Shown piece by piece: positions 6,305 to 8,382 of a stretch of 8,382 bases of DNA. The stretch lies in contig CALJWY010000269.1 of assembly GCA_937974465.1 (NCBI GenBank), positions 1-8,382 on the forward strand, written 5' to 3'. The DNA is from an uncultured Lysobacterales bacterium. GTDB taxonomy: Bacteria > Pseudomonadota > Gammaproteobacteria > Xanthomonadales > SZUA-36. The translations under genes were made by a program, and so were the position numbers. Each line of letters starts with the position of its first letter. Within the stretch, counting starts at the first letter, position 1. The notes beneath the pieces were generated by a model, which worked only from the letters and a program-made list of their open reading frames with translations, was not told the DNA's origin and did no database searches.

Positions 6305-7156
6305 CTAGGCGTCGGAAGATAATATGCGTTCAGCCAACTGTTGATCCTCGACCGAGTCAACATCCACGGCCGCGCGTGCATAATCCAGTTGTATGAACCC
6401 TACTCGACAACCTGCGAGCCCTGATAATGATTGCAGTGCGGCGTCCAGGCTCAAACGTCTGAATAGGTAGCGTATCAAAGCCATTACACCGAAGCGGCGG
6501 GCGATTTTCCAGGGCTGTTTTCGGTCTGCTTCCGCCTGCTGCCAAAATGCCAGGGCGTTGCGACCTTGAGAGTTCATGACCGCAAACAGGTTACTGCCAC
6601 AATACTCACCATCGGAAAATTTAAGTACCGTGCGCTTTGAAAATGGCCAGGCCGACTTGACCAGTTCATAGGGTACGAGGCCGATCAAAAAATCATAGCC
6701 GTAATGCTCACGATAGCCTGCAGCCATGCGCTCCGCAGCTGAATCCGGGTTTGTCCTGGAGCTTGCCTGGTTGCAGAAGTCGGTGATGATCTCACTGCAA
6801 AGAAGTGCGTGGTCGCCCGCCGTTAACAGTTTTGGGTAATGGTCTGACTGGTCGAGCGCCAATATTGCGCTGGCGGCCGGGCCCGGGGCCTGTTCAAGCC
6901 AGTCGTGATTGGAGTCGCGCAATACGGACTGCAAATCCGGGTCGTTTTCAACAACGGCGCGTGTCGGACCGCAGATAATTCCGCAGTCTACCCCGCCGCT
7001 GGCCTTGACGGCATCGATTACATGGGCAAGTGCTGGCTTACCGGCAACCGGCACCATGACACTCGCGGACACATTGAACGCATGACTGAGTTTGCTGCCT
7101 TCCGGCCGTTCGCCTGCAAGTATGATCGACGCGAATTTTGCCGGGTGCTTATGCAT
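6305..7156 (-). CDS. MobA-like nucleotidyltransferase-family protein
   Basis: A roughly 283-residue GT-A-fold protein of the MobA-like NTP transferase group, unlike the LicC-type enzyme to its left. Numbered from the upstream TTG at 7174, recognisable parts are SIILAGERPEG (16-26), VPVAGKPALAHVIDAV (41-56), the metal site TAGDHALL with D121, GLVPYELV (165-172), a GSNLFA block (193-198), FWQQAEADRKQPWKIARRFG (210-229) and a late AAVDVDS acidic site (D271, D273). The lysine that normally precedes the P-V-x-G-K-P block (K-x-x-x-P) is Ser (SVMVP), so nucleotide binding may be altered. ATG 7156 is preferred; TTG 7174 would add six residues, and neither has a clear Shine-Dalgarno. It follows the GNAT-like gene on the same strand by about 50 bases, so the two are probably co-transcribed. 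A 99-base gap with no visible terminator separates its stop from the GMC gene. The donor nucleotide and acceptor cannot be told from sequence. Confidence 0.8.
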   Translation of the reverse strand: MHKHPAKFASIILAGERPEGSKLSHAFNVSASVMVPVAGKPALAHVIDAVKASGGVDCGIICGPTRAVVENDPDLQSVLRDSNHDWLEQAPGPAASAILALDQSDHYPKLLTAGDHALLCSEIITDFCNQASSRTNPDSAAERMAAGYREHYGYDFLIGLVPYELVKSAWPFSKRTVLKFSDGEYCGSNLFAVMNSQGRNALAFWQQAEADRKQPWKIARRFGVMALIRYLFRRLSLDAALQSLSGLAGCRVGFIQLDYARAAVDVDSVEDQQLAERILSSDA

Positions 7157-7209
7157 AACAAAAGTCAGCGGCAAGGTGACAGATTAAATTAGCCGTAATA
7201 GCCAAGTCA

Positions 7210-8355
7210 CTACAACTCTTTTTCGTACATACAATAGCGTTTCGTAATATCACCACCGAGGCTTTCTATGATGTTTCTGACACCGTGGTTGTGATCCAGG
7301 ATCCAGGACATTTCAACCCGCTCTAATCCCATTGCCAGGCCTGCGTCTATGACACCTTTGATGGTCATAAAGGCCAGCGCCGGACCAAAACGTGTGTTCT
7401 GATACTTTTGCCTTACTCCCATCAGTGGTACCCGACCTGATTTTGGCGAACGCACCTTCAGACGCCACAATAACTTGGCCCAGCCAAACGGCAACAGGCG
7501 TCCATTCAGGTCAGCGATGACTTCGTTGATATTTGGCAGAAGCACGATAAATGCAGCATCCTGCCCGTCAATTGTCGCAATCTGGATGAAGTCATCCGGA
7601 ACGATCATCAATAGTTCTTTGCCGATTGCGGAAAACTCCTGGCGGGTGAAAGGTACGAAATTCCAGTTGTTTTGCCAGGCATCGTTGAAGATACTCCGCA
7701 TGCTCTCCAGCTCGGCACGCTTGTTCCTGCGGTCAAGATTCCTGACCTTGATACGATCGCCGCTACGCTGGATTAAAGCCTGCATGACACGGGGTATGGT
7801 TAATGTTCCTGAATTGAGCCCGTAGGCGAGCAGGGTCTGAACGGGTTCATAGCCATGTCGCTCAAGTGCCGGGCCGTAATACCTGGGAGCATGACCGCTC
7901 ATGACGTAAGGCGGGGTTTCGAAGCCTTCCACCAGGATGCCCAAGTCCTGGTTGATGCCAAGGTTGAAAGGTCCGGTCACTCTCTTCATTCCGCGCTCAC
8001 TGAGCCAGTTTTCTGCAGCTTCAAAAAGTGCGGTAGTGACTGCCTCATCATCCATTGCTTCGAATAGGCCAAAGAAACCTGCGAAGTTGTCATTGTGTTG
8101 CAGGTGGAGCTTGTCGATCTGTGCCGAAATCCTGCCAACCGGATTGCCATCCTTATAGGCAACCCAGGCCTGCCATTCCGCATGCTGAAAATATGGTTGA
8201 CTGGCTGACAATGCCTGTTTGCGTTCGCTGATCAGTGGCGGCACCCAGCAGGGATCTTTTGCGTATATGTCCCACGGTACCTTGATAAAGGCGTTGAGCG
8301 CCTTTTTTCCGGATACCGTCTCGATGAGGACATTTGTTGAGTGTTTGTTACTCAT
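7210..8355 (-). CDS. two-domain GNAT-fold acyltransferase-like protein (possible bacterial ceramide synthase family)
   Basis: A 381-residue soluble protein with what look like two GNAT-type halves. The N-terminal half (about 60-175) carries AYKDGNPVGRISAQID, GFFGLFEAMDD, and then GPFNLGINQDLGILVEGF and PPYVMSGHAPRYY (128-160), a block typical of this family. The C-terminal half ends in the GNAT-like VEMSWILDHNHGVRNIIESLGG (347-368) and a K-R-Y-x-x-Y finish. The classical acetyl-CoA loop (R/Q-x-x-G-x-G/A) is not obvious. Homologues are often labelled 'GNAT acetyltransferase', 'YghO-like' or, wrongly, 'dATP pyrophosphohydrolase'. From memory, the acyl-CoA-dependent ceramide synthase of Caulobacter belongs to this kind of GNAT protein, which would make this an N-acyltransferase on a sphingoid-like base. 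That is inference. The start is ATG, with only a weak AGG-containing site upstream. It is probably the first window gene of an operon with the MobA-like gene. Family confident, function not. Confidence 0.8.
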   Translation of the reverse strand: MSNKHSTNVLIETVSGKKALNAFIKVPWDIYAKDPCWVPPLISERKQALSASQPYFQHAEWQAWVAYKDGNPVGRISAQIDKLHLQHNDNFAGFFGLFEAMDDEAVTTALFEAAENWLSERGMKRVTGPFNLGINQDLGILVEGFETPPYVMSGHAPRYYGPALERHGYEPVQTLLAYGLNSGTLTIPRVMQALIQRSGDRIKVRNLDRRNKRAELESMRSIFNDAWQNNWNFVPFTRQEFSAIGKELLMIVPDDFIQIATIDGQDAAFIVLLPNINEVIADLNGRLLPFGWAKLLWRLKVRSPKSGRVPLMGVRQKYQNTRFGPALAFMTIKGVIDAGLAMGLERVEMSWILDHNHGVRNIIESLGGDITKRYCMYEKEL

Positions 8356-8382
8356 GGTAGCTAACCTACTGCCTGTTTGTTA

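Noticed and set aside
7157..7174. TTG 7174 as start of the MobA-like gene
   Set aside because: There is no Shine-Dalgarno in front, and ATG 7156 still leaves residues before the first conserved strand. It is kept only as an alternative.

Overview
The window comes from a Gram-negative bacterium. It holds an lptF-lptG pair for envelope lipid export and a periplasmic LptA-like protein. Base composition looks balanced, slightly GC-rich by eye. The LptF and LptG sequences and the order lptF then lptG suggest a proteobacterium, probably a gammaproteobacterium; that placement is an impression, not a computed result. Eight intact protein genes fill almost the whole window. I see no RNA gene, insertion sequence, CRISPR array, prophage gene or intrinsic terminator.

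Layout from left to right: (1) a calcineurin-like metallophosphoesterase (+, 19-897); (2) lptG (-, 907-1980) and its upstream partner lptF (-, 1967-3052), overlapping by 14 bases as one operon; (3) divergent from lptF, a short secreted LptA/OstA-like protein (+, about 3158-3652); (4) a LicC-like nucleotidyltransferase resembling CTP:phosphocholine cytidylyltransferases (-, 3673-4401), with a TTG start behind a strong Shine-Dalgarno; (5) divergent from it, across a roughly 200-base control region, a GMC-family FAD oxidoreductase (+, about 4601-6205); (6) a MobA-like nucleotidyltransferase (-, about 6305-7156) downstream of and co-directional with (7) a two-domain GNAT-fold acyltransferase-like protein (-, 7210-8355). 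Strands alternate as + / - - / + / - / + / - -, so there are about six short transcription units with tight convergent ends.

Working interpretation: this looks like a lipid locus rather than a random set of genes. LptF, LptG and the LptA-like protein are inner-membrane and periplasmic parts of an Lpt bridge. The GNAT-fold protein belongs to the general type that, as I recall, includes the bacterial ceramide synthase of Caulobacter. The two nucleotidyltransferases and the alcohol-oxidising flavoenzyme could make or modify a polar head group, and the phosphoesterase could act on a phosphorylated intermediate. The boldest reading is a dedicated, sphingolipid-like or other non-lipid-A synthesis and export module with its own Lpt components. 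The conservative reading is that lptFG are the housekeeping copies and the neighbours are only loosely related. Whether the genome has a second lptFG pair, and whether serine palmitoyltransferase-like genes lie just outside the window, would decide between them.
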